Shown piece by piece: positions 10,458 to 22,291 of a stretch of 64,000 bases of DNA. This stretch comes from Musa acuminata AAA Group. Lineage: Eukaryota; Streptophyta; Magnoliopsida; Zingiberales; Musaceae. The notes below the pieces were generated by a model, which did no database searches, was not told the origin of the DNA, and saw only the letters and a list, made by a program, of their open reading frames with translations. Every line of letters begins with the position of its first letter. The first letter of the stretch is position 1. The stretch spans positions 13,869,501 through 13,933,500 of the forward strand of contig NC_088359.1 of NCBI RefSeq assembly GCF_036884655.1, in the 5' to 3' direction. A program made the position numbers and the translations under genes.

Positions 10458-10541
10458 AGTAGTAGTAGTAGTAGTAGTAATAATAATAATAATAATAATA
10501 ATCATCATCATCATCATCATCATCATTATTATTATTATTTA
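10458..10541. repeat. Compound trinucleotide microsatellite
   Basis: Successive runs of AGT, AAT, ATC and ATT. The ORFs over it, on both strands, are homopolymers of V/I or M/I/T and are not genes. Confidence 0.9.
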
Positions 10542-10679
10542 TTATGATGTATCAAATAAAATAATACCTTAACTTGAGTTATTTGGGAAAAAGAAAAAAA
10601 GAGATTAAATGCACTTTTATTGCGATAATCTATTTTTTTAAAAAAATCTTAGTTAGACAATCAAACTAATTTTTAAACT

Positions 10680-11079
10680 TGCTTTCTCTGTTCTCTGTGT
10701 CTCTTCTTTGGTTCCAATACCGTGAAGGATTAACGGAAAGGTCTTATCTTGTTGTTGGATCTAGCAGTTTTTAGAAGCGACTGGTTCTTTAGGTTGGTTT
10801 TTGAAAGCAAGATCGGATCTTGGTCGCATAACATCCTAAATTCCAATGGCCAATTGTTGTGCGGTGCCTTTCGTTTCGAAGAGGAAGAGGAAGGCAGGAA
10901 GGAATAAAAAGCTAACTAGGCCAAACCCCTTCTCGATCGACTGATAAAATTTGAAATGTAATTACAGAGTTTGTTTGAGATTGTGAACTTGATGGCTATT
11001 TATACATATTAGTAGAGAGGATTTTCCTCAACCGCTTAAAGATTTTCTCATGTAGTTGAGAAAATCTTATTTGCTATCA
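10680..11079 (-). repeat. Probable 3' LTR of Ale/Retrofit-like copia F
   Basis: The minus strand starts TGATAGCAAATAAG at 11079, directly after a purine-rich TTGTAGGGGCA, and carries TATAAATAGCC near 11000. The far end (about 10680) is a guess because no second F LTR is in the window. Confidence 0.5.
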
Positions 11080-11109
11080 TGCCCCTACAAGATTGAGCTT
11101 CCATCAAGG

Positions 11110-12700
11110 ATGCCGATCTAGGACCGATGCAATAAAAATAGTTTGTAGGTGAGAGGTTTTGTGAGTGAGTCTGCTAGCTGATCAACCGTATGCACATGAG
11201 AAACATGTAGTTGATGTTTGACAACTTGATCTCGCACGAAGTGGAAGTCGATGGCAATGTGTTTCATGCGGGAGTAGAACACTAGATTAGCACATAAGTA
11301 TGTAGCTCCAACATTATTACAATATATTGTAAGAGTAATGGTAGAGTTGACATTGAGTTCCTTAAGAAGATTTGTGATCTAATTGAGTTCAGCAACGGCA
11401 GTGGCGATGGCATAGTATTCAGCTTGAATTGTAGACTGTGCGATTGTGTTTTGTTTTTTAGAACTCCAACTGATTAGAGTAGCTCCAAGAAAAACACTAT
11501 ACCTTGACATGGATGTTCTATCATCAAAGTGTCTTGCCCAATCAGCATCAACAAAGGCATGAAGATAGAGTGGAGCATTGTTGCAGAGAAAAATCTCATA
11601 ATTGAGTGTCCTTTTAAGATATCGCAAAATTCGTTTGACCGTAGACCAATGCGTAGTGGATGGTCGATACATGAATTGTGATAATTTATTGACTGGAAAT
11701 GAGATGTTTGGATGGGTGAGAGTCAAATATTGTAAAGAGCTAAGGACTTGTCGGTATTGAGTAGAATCCGTAGAAGGGCTTCCATCACATAACTTGAGTG
11801 ATTCACTAGTAGAGAGGGGAGTTGTAATCACTTTTGCATCATGTATGTTTGTCTTGGATAATAGATCTTAAATATACTTTCTTTGTGATAGGAAAAGACC
11901 TGAAAATGTAAATGTTGCTTCCACTCCTAGAAAGTAACTCAAGGTTCCTAGATCTTTTAGGAAAAATCGATCGGCTAATTGCTATAGGAAAGCCTAAGTC
12001 TCTAAGGGGTTATTGCCCGTGACAATAATATCATCCACATACACTAAAAGATATATTGTGCCTCCATTTTATTGTCAAAGGAATAACGATGTATCAGACT
12101 TAGAATTAATGAAGCTAATTGATGTAAAAAATAAGCCAAGTTCAGTATACCAAGCTTATGGAGCTTGACGAAGTCCATAAATAGCTTTTTGTAGTTTACA
12201 AACATGCCTTAGATACTGAGGGTGAATGAAGCTAGGATGTTGCTGCATGAATACATTGTCAATTAGAGTCCCCTGTAAAATGGCATTGTTAACATCAAGT
12301 TGTCGTAAATGTCAACCTTTTGAGATGGTCAAACTCAAAATAAGTTGATTGTTGTGGGTTTAACAATGAGACTAAATGTCTTTGTGAAGTCAATACTAGG
12401 ACGTTGATGAAATACTTTGGCTACTAGACACGCTTTATATATGGCAACGGATCCATCTGGGTTCTGCTTAATTTGAAAGACCCACTTACACCTGATGATA
12501 TTTTGTGTGGGATGAGAGGGTACAAGAGTCCATATAGAATTATGGTTAAGGGCATCATATTCTGCACACATAGCCTTACACCAATGTGGAGATTTTTGGG
12601 CTTGAGTAATTGTGGTAGGTTCATTAGTCTCTAACAAGGATTTTGTGATAGCATGTAGGTCAAGGACTTATCGAGGTTTAAAGATATCACTTTTGGAGTA
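11110..12700 (-). pseudogene. F pol: reverse transcriptase and RNase H, broken
   Basis: Minus-strand copia pol with several stops and frameshifts. In order: RT N-terminus (about 12637-12335: WCKAMCAEYDAL, WVFQIKQNPDGS, ACLVAK), LDVNNAILQGT with FMQQHP and AIYGLRQAP (about 12300-12160), a YVDD-equivalent (about 12045-12015), then SSLQYLTLTHPNISFPVNKL and VDADWA (11831-11540) and the RNase H end SWSSKKQNTIAQSTIQAEYY (about 11465-11400). LDVNNAFLQG-type and TRPDI..AVN-type motifs place it with Ale/Retrofit copia elements. Enzymatically dead. Confidence 0.8.
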
Positions 12701-13970
12701 TATTGTCATTGGATGTCCAAGAGCTATAGGTTGTGTTGTGGGTATGGACATTGTAGATGTACTGACATGGGTTGGAAGTACTTCAGAGTCACTAGTATTA
12801 GAAGAGGATAAAGGTAGTGGTTGTGTTTCCGAGGGCAATACTTCAGTAGTAGGGGAATCTTGTGAAAAAGGGAGAAGGGCAATAAAGGGAGTGAGGAGCT
12901 ATTGAACCGTGAGAGTGTAGATCCTAAGGAGAATGATCGGGTGGTATTGTGGGAGACTCGTTTGACGAGATCGACGGTGTACTCCAGTGATGTATAATTG
13001 TTGGAGAAGGGCGCACATTAGGAAACTTAGCGTTTTAAAATGGAAAGGTAGACTCCACGTAAATAACATGACGTGATATAAAAACTTTTTGAGTTTGGGG
13101 TTTATAGCATAGAAAGACATTATGTTCAAGAGAACATCCAATAAAAATGTAAGGTTTAGATCATGATGTTAGCTTATGCAAGGCATAGGGACGAAGCCAT
13201 GGATAACATAAATAACCAATTACTTTGAGTTTTTGAAGGTTTGGAGATTTATGAAAATAATTTTTTAAATGGTGACTAGTATTCAAGGACTAGAGTGAGC
13301 ATATGATTGATGAGGGAGATGACAATTTGAAAAGTCATAGACCAAAAGATGGTTGGCATGGAGGCTTGATGGAATGTGAGGCCGGTATCAACTATATGTC
13401 GATGTTTGCGTTCAGTAGAACCAACTAGTTGAGGAGTATGTGGGGGTGACTTAAGGTGTTGTATATCACAAGCTAAGAGACAGGATGTGAGGGCTTGATA
13501 TTCATCGCCTTCGTTAGAGTAAACTGTTTTGATTGTAGATTGAAAGAAGTTCTCGACCAACCGTTTAAAGTTGGAAAAAATTGTTGAAACTTCAGATTTA
13601 TGATGGAGAGAGTATAAGCATGTATACTTTGTAAAGTAGTCTACAAAAATGATATAAAATCTAAACTTATCAAAACAAGTGATTGTGGCAGGACCCTAAA
13701 CATCAGTATAAATAATTTCAAAAGGTTTTGAGCATGATATGGAGGAGATTCCAAAAGAGAGTCTATGACTTTTATTGCTTAAACAAGCATCATAATTAGA
13801 TATAATGTTACTATTTTTAAGAGTAGGAAGAGAAAAATGGGAAAGTAATTTTGTTGGATAGAGAATGAGGGATGAATAAGATGACGATGCCATACATCAA
13901 TTGGAACTGCGATGGAAGAGTAGGTAGTGGGCTGGGTGATTTGTGTAACTGACGGCCACTCGTAAATGTT
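12701..13970 (-). pseudogene. F pol: integrase and linker, broken
   Basis: Minus strand. The pre-integrase motif SKDNIYEWP lies next to the C2 LTR (about 13970-13945), followed by VWHRHLIHPS (zinc-binding HH; expected VWHxRLGH), the core fragment SPPHTPQLVGSTERKHRHIV (about 13460-13400, the region of the catalytic Glu) and the C-terminal part. 12701-13140 is the variable linker before RT. Multiple stops. The protease side of the same gene resumes at 20438 beyond the inserted LTR. Confidence 0.75.
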
Positions 13971-14563
13971 GTCCTTGCTAGTTATAGGTGCCCAGCAAGC
14001 CAATCACGTGAGTGATGGCATGTGTGACTTGACACGCAATCGTTTTGCTTATTATATTTAAGCATTTATCATTTTATATTGACTATTACATATATGCATG
14101 TATATATTATGATGTCCTTGGATCTGTGCAATGGGAATCGGATCGTGATGAGATAACAATAATGAGACCGATTCATCTTTAAACACATATCCTAAATAAT
14201 CCCGGTTATATGTTACTCGAGAGGGTAATCGAGATAACTAGACAGATTGGTGTGCTATATACCCATCTATATGATGGATATAGCTGGTCTTATAGCTGCA
14301 CGTATGGGTACACTAGGGATACAGTATATGTGCTCATTGGAGAATGAGTTCACTGATTGATCCGCTTATAGAATACTAGATGGTTGATGATATCTTATTG
14401 TCAGACAGTAATTTTGTTGTCCCAATGGTGTATCTGGTCCTTAGACTTGAGACACCAAGGATGTTCTTTATGAGTGCTCCACTCTTTGATACTGGACTTA
14501 TAGGTTTGGATGTACCAGATGTAATACAGCCAATCATTAGGAGTGGTAGTCAAACTTACGAGG

Positions 14564-14957
14564 TGTTAGAACTCTAGCTTGGAGAGTCCTAATTGAGAGG
14601 GACATTCATGTAAAACCTACCTAAGTCGACCCCTATTAAAGAGGTGAAGAGGCCGGCTAGGGTTAGAATGTTGTTTCTTAGAGAAGAATTAGGAGTTGTA
14701 AATGAATAGGAGTCTTGAGTAGGAGTCCTATTAGGAGTTGGTTAGAAGTAGAAGTCTTGAGTAGGAGTCTTATTAGGAGTCAGGGTTTAGAAGCCCTATA
14801 AATAGTCATGTATTCATCCTCTTTTCATAAGCAATAGATGAATCTTTTCTGCAGCCTTTGAGCAGCAACTTGGAGGGAGGAACCCCTATAGAGTTCCAAG
14901 GAGGCTGATCCCCTAATGAGATCAACCCCAAGTTTAGAATCTACAAGGGTTCTAACA
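14564..14957 (+). repeat. 5' LTR of G
   Basis: TGTTAGAACTC ... GGTTCTAACA. U3 holds direct repeats of AGTCTTGAGTAGGAGTC and TATTAGGAGT (14700-14785), directly followed by TATAAATA (14797-14804). Confidence 0.9.
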
Positions 14958-14959
14958 CC

Positions 14960-14971
14960 TGGCATCAGAGG
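14960..14971 (+). other. PBS of G
   Basis: TGGCATCAGAGG, two bases after the LTR; resembles the initiator tRNA-Met PBS. Confidence 0.7.
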
Positions 14972-16280
14972 AGCATTATTGGCATCTCGCTGCCCTTCCA
15001 CATCTATCCATCAGCCCTCTACAGTTGCCCAAAGCAATTCCCACAATTGCTTAAAAGATCATCGCCAAATTCCGCCATCAACTCCACCACCATATATCAT
15101 CCTTTGATTTCCCCGTGAATTGCAACAAGTTCTGGTTTCCTACCTTACTACTGCTGCAATTTAGTTATCCTTATTTGAAAATCCAAAAAAAAAAATAATT
15201 ATCCCTATATTGCTGCATGAACTTTTCATCGTAAAATTTTCATCTCTACGACGAAAGATACATTGTAGAATTCCAGCCTCATAGCACAGTCTGTTCGATC
15301 TTGCTACTATGTTTTTTCTATCCAAATTTCTACGATTTTTTTATAATAGCTTTGACACTTCCTAATAGCAGATTTCCATTTAGTTTTGTTAAAAAATTCT
15401 CAATATAAACCATTGATCTTTTACGTATAATCTGCTATACTTGAAAATCTACACTGTAAAATTTCAACCGCATAGCATTATTTGTTTGATCTTGATACTA
15501 TGTTTTTCTATCCAAATCTCTACAAAATTTTTATAATAGCTTTAACACTTCCTAATAGTAGATTTCCCTTTAGTTTTATCGAAAAATTCTCAATATAAAC
15601 CACTGATCTTTTACGTCCAATCTGCTACACTTGAAAATCTGTGCTGCAGAAAATGTCAGCCGCATATTGTTGCCTTAACTCATCTATTTACAATATTTTT
15701 TGAATGAAATTTCTTATACACTTCATAGATCATCTTGGCTTCCATCTAAGATTGATCTATTAAGGAGTTCATCTCTAGAAATGATTTTGTGTTGCTGTAA
15801 ATTTTCGTCGTAAACCGCTGAAATTTTTCGACGAGAATTCTGCTATCACAACTTGCACCAATTTTCTTCCTATTACTGCCGAAATTTTATTGATTAAATT
15901 GGATATCCTTGCTATCATATAAACTGAGATATTACTATCAATTCCCTCAATAAATCTCTCAAATTTTTGGTGGAACTTTCGTTGAGAAACTACTGTTTCT
16001 TCGACGACAATTCTGCTCTTACAAGATAACACAATTATGCAGCAAACTTCTACTAATTTCTATCAAACCTTTACTGCCATCTACCACAGATCTAAAACTT
16101 TTATCCACATCTCTAAAACTACACCAAACCACACCCTCAAATTGCACCCAAAACAGGCCTAAACCATAGCCTATATCCACCAATCCACCAACCCTTTCGA
16201 CTATCACTTCTCTCAACCTATACATGTCTTTAACCCAACAACAAAAGAGAGATCTTAACATCATAGATTTGGAGACATAC
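14972..16280 (+). other. Leader of G with a tandem repeat
   Basis: Non-coding 1.3 kb between PBS and gag. A direct repeat of about 190 bp occurs twice (roughly 15262-15450 and 15451-15640; for example CTATCCAAAT at 15318 and 15508), with the start of a third copy. Nothing else is recognised up to 16280. Confidence 0.65.
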
Positions 16281-17180
16281 TATGGTATCTAAGGAGGCAA
16301 CCAATGCTAAATTCGAAGCCTTGAAGGCACGAATGGAGGATAAGATTCAGACTCTCTTTACAGAACTCGGTTTGGGCCGACCACTAAGCCCGAAGAAATC
16401 ACATCAAGGAGAGAACTCTAAACAATCACACTAAGCCCAAAGAGATGACTTCCAAGGGAGGAGAGACTCTATGACCGACCCTAACTATCCAAGCATGAGA
16501 GTGGACTTCCCTAGATGGGAAGAAGAAGACCCGATTGGTTGGATCTCGTGCGCGGAGCGATATTTTTGGTACCACAAAACCACGGACGCATCTATGGTGA
16601 AAATTATAGCTTTACATCTTGAAGGGGATGCCATACAGTGGTTTGACTAGTTTGAACACACTCATGGAGTCCTCTCATGGCGACAATTCAAAGAAGGACT
16701 GCTGATCCGCTTCGGACCAACCGATTACGAGAACATTGATGGGCAACTAGCAAAGATCCGACAAATCTCCACCATTTAGGAGTACCAAACCAGGTTTGAA
16801 AGGTTATCTAATCAAACTTGTGATTGGTCTAAAAAATAGCTATTGGGGAACTTCATTGAGGGCTTGAAGCCGGAGACCCGAGGAGAAGTTAAAGCGCGAC
16901 AACCGTACACGCTTATAGCAACCATCTCTTTCGCACGACATCAAGATGAGCGATTGAACCATGAAACTCGGAGGACTAGGGTCACTCCTCGACCAATAAT
17001 ACTAAAGCCCTCAGCCCCCCCTATTGTCGACCGAGTCCCTGCACCAAAGAGGTTGACAAGAGAAGAGCTTCGGGAGCGATATGCGAAGGGTTTATGTTGG
17101 CATTGTGACGAGCCATGAAGCCGTGAGCATCGCTTTAGTAAAGGGAGGCTTCTTATGATTTAGCCAGTAGAAGAAGAGGT
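16281..17180 (+). pseudogene. gag: Gypsy gag of G, broken
   Basis: Starts ATG at 16281 (M-V-S-K-E-A). Recognisable retrotransposon gag: FPRWEEEDPIGWISCAERYF near 16510-16570, then W-R-Q-F-K near 16680, FIEGLKPETRGEV at about 16850, and a CWHCDEP...HRF knuckle at 17096-17135 whose last Cys is Phe. At least five in-frame stops (TAA or TAG), mostly explained by TGG or CAG changing to TAG through C/G transitions. Confidence 0.8.
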
Positions 17181-19460
17181 CATTGAACATCTAGAAGAGG
17201 GCCTTGAACATAAAAAAGAAGATGCAAAAGAAGAGCCACAACCGACCGAAGTTATGGTACATGCACTAGCTGGCTACTCAAACCCGCAAACGATGAAAGT
17301 TGGAGGCCTTCTCAAACAACAACAGATCACTGTTCTCATCAACACGGGCAGTACTAATAACTTTCGAAATAGTAAGGTTGCTGTTTGGATGACCTTACCT
17401 ATTGAGAATTGTAACAGGTTTGACGTTAAGGTCACCGACGGATGGATTTTGAAGTATGATCGTAGGTGCCCGCGATTGAAACTATTGCTGCAGGACCAAG
17501 AGATAGTTGCATATTTCTTCCTCCTCCCTCTTGATGATCATGAGGCCATGCTCAGAATTAAATGGTTGATGACATTAGGTAATGTTTCTTAGAATTTTAT
17601 GAAACTAATTATAAAATTTTATAGTAAGGAGAAATAAGTGATACTGCACGGGAAACATGAGGGCAACGTAACGACGATTTGCACACAACAAATGGAGATG
17701 GTTTTGCATAAAGCATGCAGCGGCTTTTTGGTATAACTTGAGCAGCAAATTAAGGGAGAGCCAACAGAATTTGAAGATCCAAATCTACTTCCTTTGCTTG
17801 CTGAATTTTCAGATATATTTGACGAACCGTGAAACCTACCTCTTACCCGTCGACATGATTATTGTATAACGATTCTTTGAGGCAAATCTCCAGCAAATAC
17901 TTAGCCATATCAGTATCCACATCTCCAGAATGATGAAATAGAAAGGATTATAAAAGAGATGCTCAAAATAGGAGTTATTCGGCCAAGTTACAGCCCCTAC
18001 TCTTCACCGGTGCTCCTCGTACGAAAGAAGGATGAAACATGGCAATTGTGTGTTGATTACCGAGCTCTCAGTGGCATAACCACCAAGGAGAAATACCCTA
18101 TTCCAATAATAGATGAATTGCTAGATGAAAGGGAGCACAAATCTTTATAAAGCTGGACTTTTGATCCGGGTATCATCAAATACGAGTGTGCGAAGAAGAC
18201 ATACCGAAAACCACCTTTTGAACACACAACAACCACTATTAATTTTTACTTTCTTCAACAGAAGGTGGAATATCTTGGGCATATCATATCAGAGGAAGGT
18301 GTGGCACTGGGCCCCTTGAAAATTGGAGCAATGCAAAACTGTCCGACCCCGAGGAGCATAAAATTGCTACATGGCTCTCTGGGTTTAACAGGCTACTACC
18401 GCAAGTTCGTGAAAAACTATGGAAAGATCAGTGTACCACTTACTTCCTTACTGAATAAAGAAGTCTTCCAATGGTCAGACAAAGCCTCCGCTGTCTTCGA
18501 CAAACTTAAGGTAGCCATGATGACGACGCCGGTGCTAGCACTACCAGATTTCAGCCGACCCTTCATTATTGAGGCCGACGCATCTGGAGTCAGAATTGGA
18601 GCCATTCTCATGCAAGATGGTCGACCACTCATATACACTAGCAAAGCATTGCCTCCCTCCCATCAAAATATGTCAACATATGATAAGGAGATGCTCGCCA
18701 TTGTGCACGCAGCAATGAGGTGGAGACCCTACTTGATCAATCGACGATTTCAAATTAAAACCGACTATAAAAGCCTCAAGTACTTTTTAGAGCAAAAGAT
18801 ATCATCCCCTGAGCAGCAAAAATAGGTAACAAAACTTCTTGGATTTGATTATGAAATAGCTTACAAAAAAGGGAAAGAGAATGTTGTTGCAAATGAGCTT
18901 TCGCAACTACCTGAGCAAGCTAAATTTTCGGTCGTTTCACTTCTGACCAATGACTTCCTTGAGGATATTAACATGGAATGGTAGGAAGATTCGGAGACCA
19001 GTAAGATCATAAAAAAATTAGAGGAAGCACCAAGCTCCGTGGCTCATTATAATCGGGACTCAAAAGAATTATGCTATAAGGGATGCATTGTGCTTGTGAC
19101 AAATTCTACTTGTATCTTCAATAGCAGATTTTGGACAAAGTTATTCCATATGCAGGGTACTAAATTGAAAAGGAGTACGGCATATCATCCACAAACCAAC
19201 AGCCAGACGGAAGTTGTAAATAGGTGCTTGGAGATAGCCCAAAGCCACCCACCAAATATGACTACCCAAGGAGAACTCCAGACTCAGCCAAGTGCCGTTA
19301 TTGATTGACGGATCGTGACTCGACGACGACGACCCACTACTAAAATGCTAATACAGTGGGCGAACCTACCAACAGAAGATGCCACTTGGGAGAATTATGA
19401 CGACTTGAAGATTAAATTCATAGAATTCATGAATCGTCAGCCTCGAGGACAAGGCTGATT
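17181..19460 (+). pseudogene. pol: Gypsy pol of G with RT palm and integrase core deleted
   Basis: Protease: INTGST at about 17340, where the catalytic Asp of DTG is Asn. RT: GVIRPSYSPYSSPVLLVRKK (about 17970-18030) and LCVDYRAL, then a frameshift near 18120 and a jump straight to QQKVEYLGHIISEEGV (about 18262-18300), so the YxDD palm is absent. RNase H is best preserved (186-residue ORF 18265-18825: GYYRKFV, IEADASGVRIGAIL, TDYKSLKYFL). The integrase lacks the zinc domain and most of the core; only STAYHPQTNSQTEVVNRCLE (about 19170-19230) remains. The end, QWANLPTEDATWENYDDL, looks like a chromodomain. Element G cannot move on its own. Confidence 0.85.
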
Positions 19461-19475
19461 TGAAGACGGCGGGTT

Positions 19476-19869
19476 TGTTAGGACTCTAGCTAGGAGAATC
19501 CTAATTGAGAGGGACATTCATGTAAAACCTACCTAAGCCAACCCCTATTAAAGAGGTGAAGAGGCCGGCTAGGGTTAGGAGGTTGTTTCTTAGAGAAGAA
19601 TTAAGAGTTGTAAAGGAATAGGAGTCTTGAGTAGGAGTCATATTAGGAGTTGGTTAGAAGTAGGAGTCTTGAGTAGGAGTCCTATTATGAGTTAGGGTTT
19701 AGAAGCCCTATAAATATCCATGTATTCCTCCTCTTTTGAGAAGCAATAAATGAATCTTTTCTGCAACCTTTGAGTAGCAACTTGGAGGGAGGAACCCCTA
19801 TAAAGTTCCAAGGAGGTCGATCCCCTAAAGAGATCAACCCCAAGTTTAGAATCTGCAAGGGTTCTATCA
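19476..19869 (+). repeat. 3' LTR of G
   Basis: Same length as the 5' LTR and highly similar, ending TTCTATCA (one change from TTCTAACA). TATAAATA at 19709-19716. Confidence 0.9.
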
Positions 19870-20068
19870 TATTCACCGGAGCCTCTATCGTATTGGATAT
19901 CCAATAACCCCTTGAATTATTGGATCCCATGGATGAGATCCAATAAAAGCCCATGAGAGATTATTGGATAGAGATCCACTAATCTAAGAGGCTTGGGTAG
20001 TTGGATGAAGATCCAATACCCAATAGAATAGGGGAGGATCCATTAGGGTTAAGTTAACCGGGGACCTC

Positions 20069-20076
20069 TATAAATA
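20069..20076 (+). promoter_or_regulatory. TATA box of LTR C2
   Basis: TATAAATA after several inverted ATTGGAT/ATCCAAT pairs (19895-20010), the same layout as in the C 3' LTR. Confidence 0.6.
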
Positions 20077-20437
20077 GGAGGGATTCAGTGGTTCATATGC
20101 TAGAGCCTTTGCTTGCCTCTCATATTCTCCTCCCTCTCTCCAACTCAGAATAGGCTTGGAGTTTTGAGGAGCATCATCGCAACCCTACTTTATAGATCAT
20201 CGCTAGAGAGGAGGGCGCCTGACCTCTTTCACCCTCTCCTAAAGATTTGTAGGGATTCAAGGATATACGATCTCCCTAGGTAACACAATCTATCTTATAC
20301 GCAATTTTAAGTTTCACGGATTTTTGCCCACCAATCTTCGCACGACGATGAACATCTTTTTGGGAAATTAGGGATTTTATTTTTTTTGTCCTTTCTCTAT
20401 GCATGTGATATCGCCCCCTATATATCCCAATAGTCCT

Positions 20438-20700
20438 TACTCTAGCCTCGGACCAAAGATGCCCTCAGACTAAGGATGCCCCCGTGCTCAAATCCTTGAC
20501 AAGAAAGGAGTAAGGAAAGAATTCAATAGAGGTATTATTTTGGTTGTAGAATTGAGAAATAGAAATGAGATTGCATTTGATGTGAGGTGCACACAAAACA
20601 TCATCAAGTGTAAATGTTGTGTTATGTGAACTAAGCGATGTGGAACCAGTATAAGTAATGAGAATTCCTTTACCGTCATCGATGAAAATATCATCCACAT
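20438..20700 (-). pseudogene. F protease/pre-integrase fragment
   Basis: Minus strand. IDDGKGILI, TGSTSL, LDDVLCAPHIKCNLIS, and NNTSIEFFPYSFLVKDLSTG match the protease to pre-integrase segment of Ale/Retrofit Pol. It continues the gene interrupted at 13975 by solo LTR C2. It ends at a junction with a second F fragment. Confidence 0.75.
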
Positions 20701-22010
20701 ATGTGAACTAAGCCCGTGACAATAATATCATCCACATACACCAAAAGATATATTGTGCCCCCATTTTATTGTCAGAGGAATAACGATATATCAGACTTGG
20801 AATTGATGAAGCCAATTAATGTAAAAAATGAGCCAAGTTCAGTATACCAAGCTCATGGAGCTTGACGAAGTCCATAAATAGCTTTTTGTAGTTTATAAAC
20901 ATGCCTTGGATACTGAGGGTGGATGAAGCTAGGATGCTGCTGCATGAATATATTGTCAATTAGAGTCCCTTATAAAAAAGCATTGTTAACATCGAGGTGT
21001 CATAAATGCTAGCCTTTTGAGATGACCAAACTCAAAATAAGTCAGATTGTTGTGGGTTTAACACTGAGACTAAATGTCTTTGTGAAGTCAACACTAGGAC
21101 GTTAATGAAATCCTTTGGCCACTAGACACGCTTTATATCTAACAACGGATCCATATGAGTTCTGCTTAATTCGAAAGACCCACTTATACCTGATGATATT
21201 TTGTGTAGGATGAGAGGGTACAAGAGTCCATTTAGAATTATGGTTAAGGGCATCATATTATTTACATATAGCCTTACACCAGTGTGGAGATTTTTGGGCT
21301 TGAGTAATTGTAGTAGGTTCATTGGTCTCTAACGAGGATTTTGTGATAGCATGTAGGTCAAGGATTTATCGAGGTTTAAAGATACCACTTTTGGAGCGTG
21401 TTGTCATTGGATGTCCAAGAGCTATAGGTTGTGTTGTGGGTATGGACAGTAGAGATATACTGACATGGGTTGGAGGTACTTCAGAGTCACTGGTACTAGA
21501 AGAGGATAAAGGTAGTGGTTGTGTTTCTAAGGGCAATACTTTAGCAGTAGGGGAATCTTGTGAAAAAGGGAGAGGGGCAATAAAGGGAGTGAGGAGCTAC
21601 TGAACCGTGAGAGAGTATGGATCCTGAGGAGAATGATCGGGTGGTGTTGTGGGAGACTCGTTTGACGAGATCGACGATGTACTCCAGTGATTTATAGTTG
21701 TTGGAGAAGGGTGCACAGTAGGAGACTCAGGGTTTTAAAAAGGAAAGGTAGACTCCACATAAATAACATGACATGATATAAAGACTTTTTGAGTTTGGGA
21801 TTTATAGCATCGAAAGACATTATGTTCAAGAGAATATCCAATAAAAATATAATGTTTAGATCGTGATGTTAGCTTATACGAGGCATAGGGACATAGCCAT
21901 GGATAACATAAACAACCAAATACTTTGAATTTTTGAAGGTTTGGAGATTTGTGAAACAATTTTTCAAATAATGACTATACTGAAGGACTGGAGTGAGTAT
22001 ACGATTGATG
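20701..22010 (-). pseudogene. Second F copy: RT to integrase fragment
   Basis: A direct repeat of about 12018-13310 with scattered differences, again minus strand and full of stops: the YVDD region, AIYGLRQAP, the RT N-terminus, the linker (21322-21730) and integrase. It starts exactly where the F protease ends, sharing ATATCATCCACATA at the joint. It ends at an antisense LTR fragment. Confidence 0.75.
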
Positions 22011-22291
22011 AGATTGATGTGCGAAGATTGATGTTTGTCATTGTGCGAAGATTGATGTGCAGAACCTGTAAAATTGAAAACTGCGTATTTGAAAGATTAT
22101 GTTTTACCTAGGGAGATCATATATCCCTGAATCCCTACAGATTTGTAAGAGAGAATGAAGAAGGTCAAGCATCTTCTTCTATAGTAGCGATCTACATAGT
22201 AGGGCTACGATGACGTTCCTCTAGTCACTACCCAAAACTCCATACTTGCTATCTGAGGAGAAGAAGGGGAGATGAGAATAGGAGAATAGTT
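22011..22291 (-). repeat. Antisense fragment of a C-family LTR end
   Basis: Reverse complement of about 20120-20350 (CTAGGGAGATCATATATCC, then GATTTGTAAGAGAGAATGA). Opposite orientation to solo LTR C2. Confidence 0.65.

Larger units (their letters stand above)
14564..19869 (+). mobile_element. Element G: defective Ty3/gypsy retrotransposon
   Basis: Two 394-bp LTRs (14564-14957, 19476-19869), PBS, long leader, gag, pol with large deletions, and a purine-rich PPT (GAAGACGGCGGG) before the 3' LTR. Pol order protease-RT-RNase H-integrase and a chromodomain-like end make it a chromovirus; the short LTR fits Reina. No TSD: the left flank is CGAGG, the right TATTC, and the target LTR has a deletion on the right. 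Confidence 0.85.
13971..20437 (+). mobile_element. Solo LTR C2 (C family) with gypsy element G inside
   Basis: LTR halves 13976-14563 and 19870-20432 resemble the C LTR at 50267-51803. They start TGCTAG, like the intact start of C at 35630, and end CCCAATA. Perfect 5-bp duplications GTCCT flank them (13971-13975 and 20433-20437), and F pol continues on both sides. No C internal sequence is present, so this is a solo LTR. It lacks the middle of the C LTR (corresponding to about 50810-51280), lost at the site of G. Confidence 0.85.

Noticed and set aside
10309..10572. 87- and 61-residue ORFs over the trinucleotide repeat
   Set aside because: Translations of the microsatellite only.
14559..19874. 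TSD around gypsy element G
   Set aside because: CGAGG and TATTC do not match; the right flank has lost target DNA.
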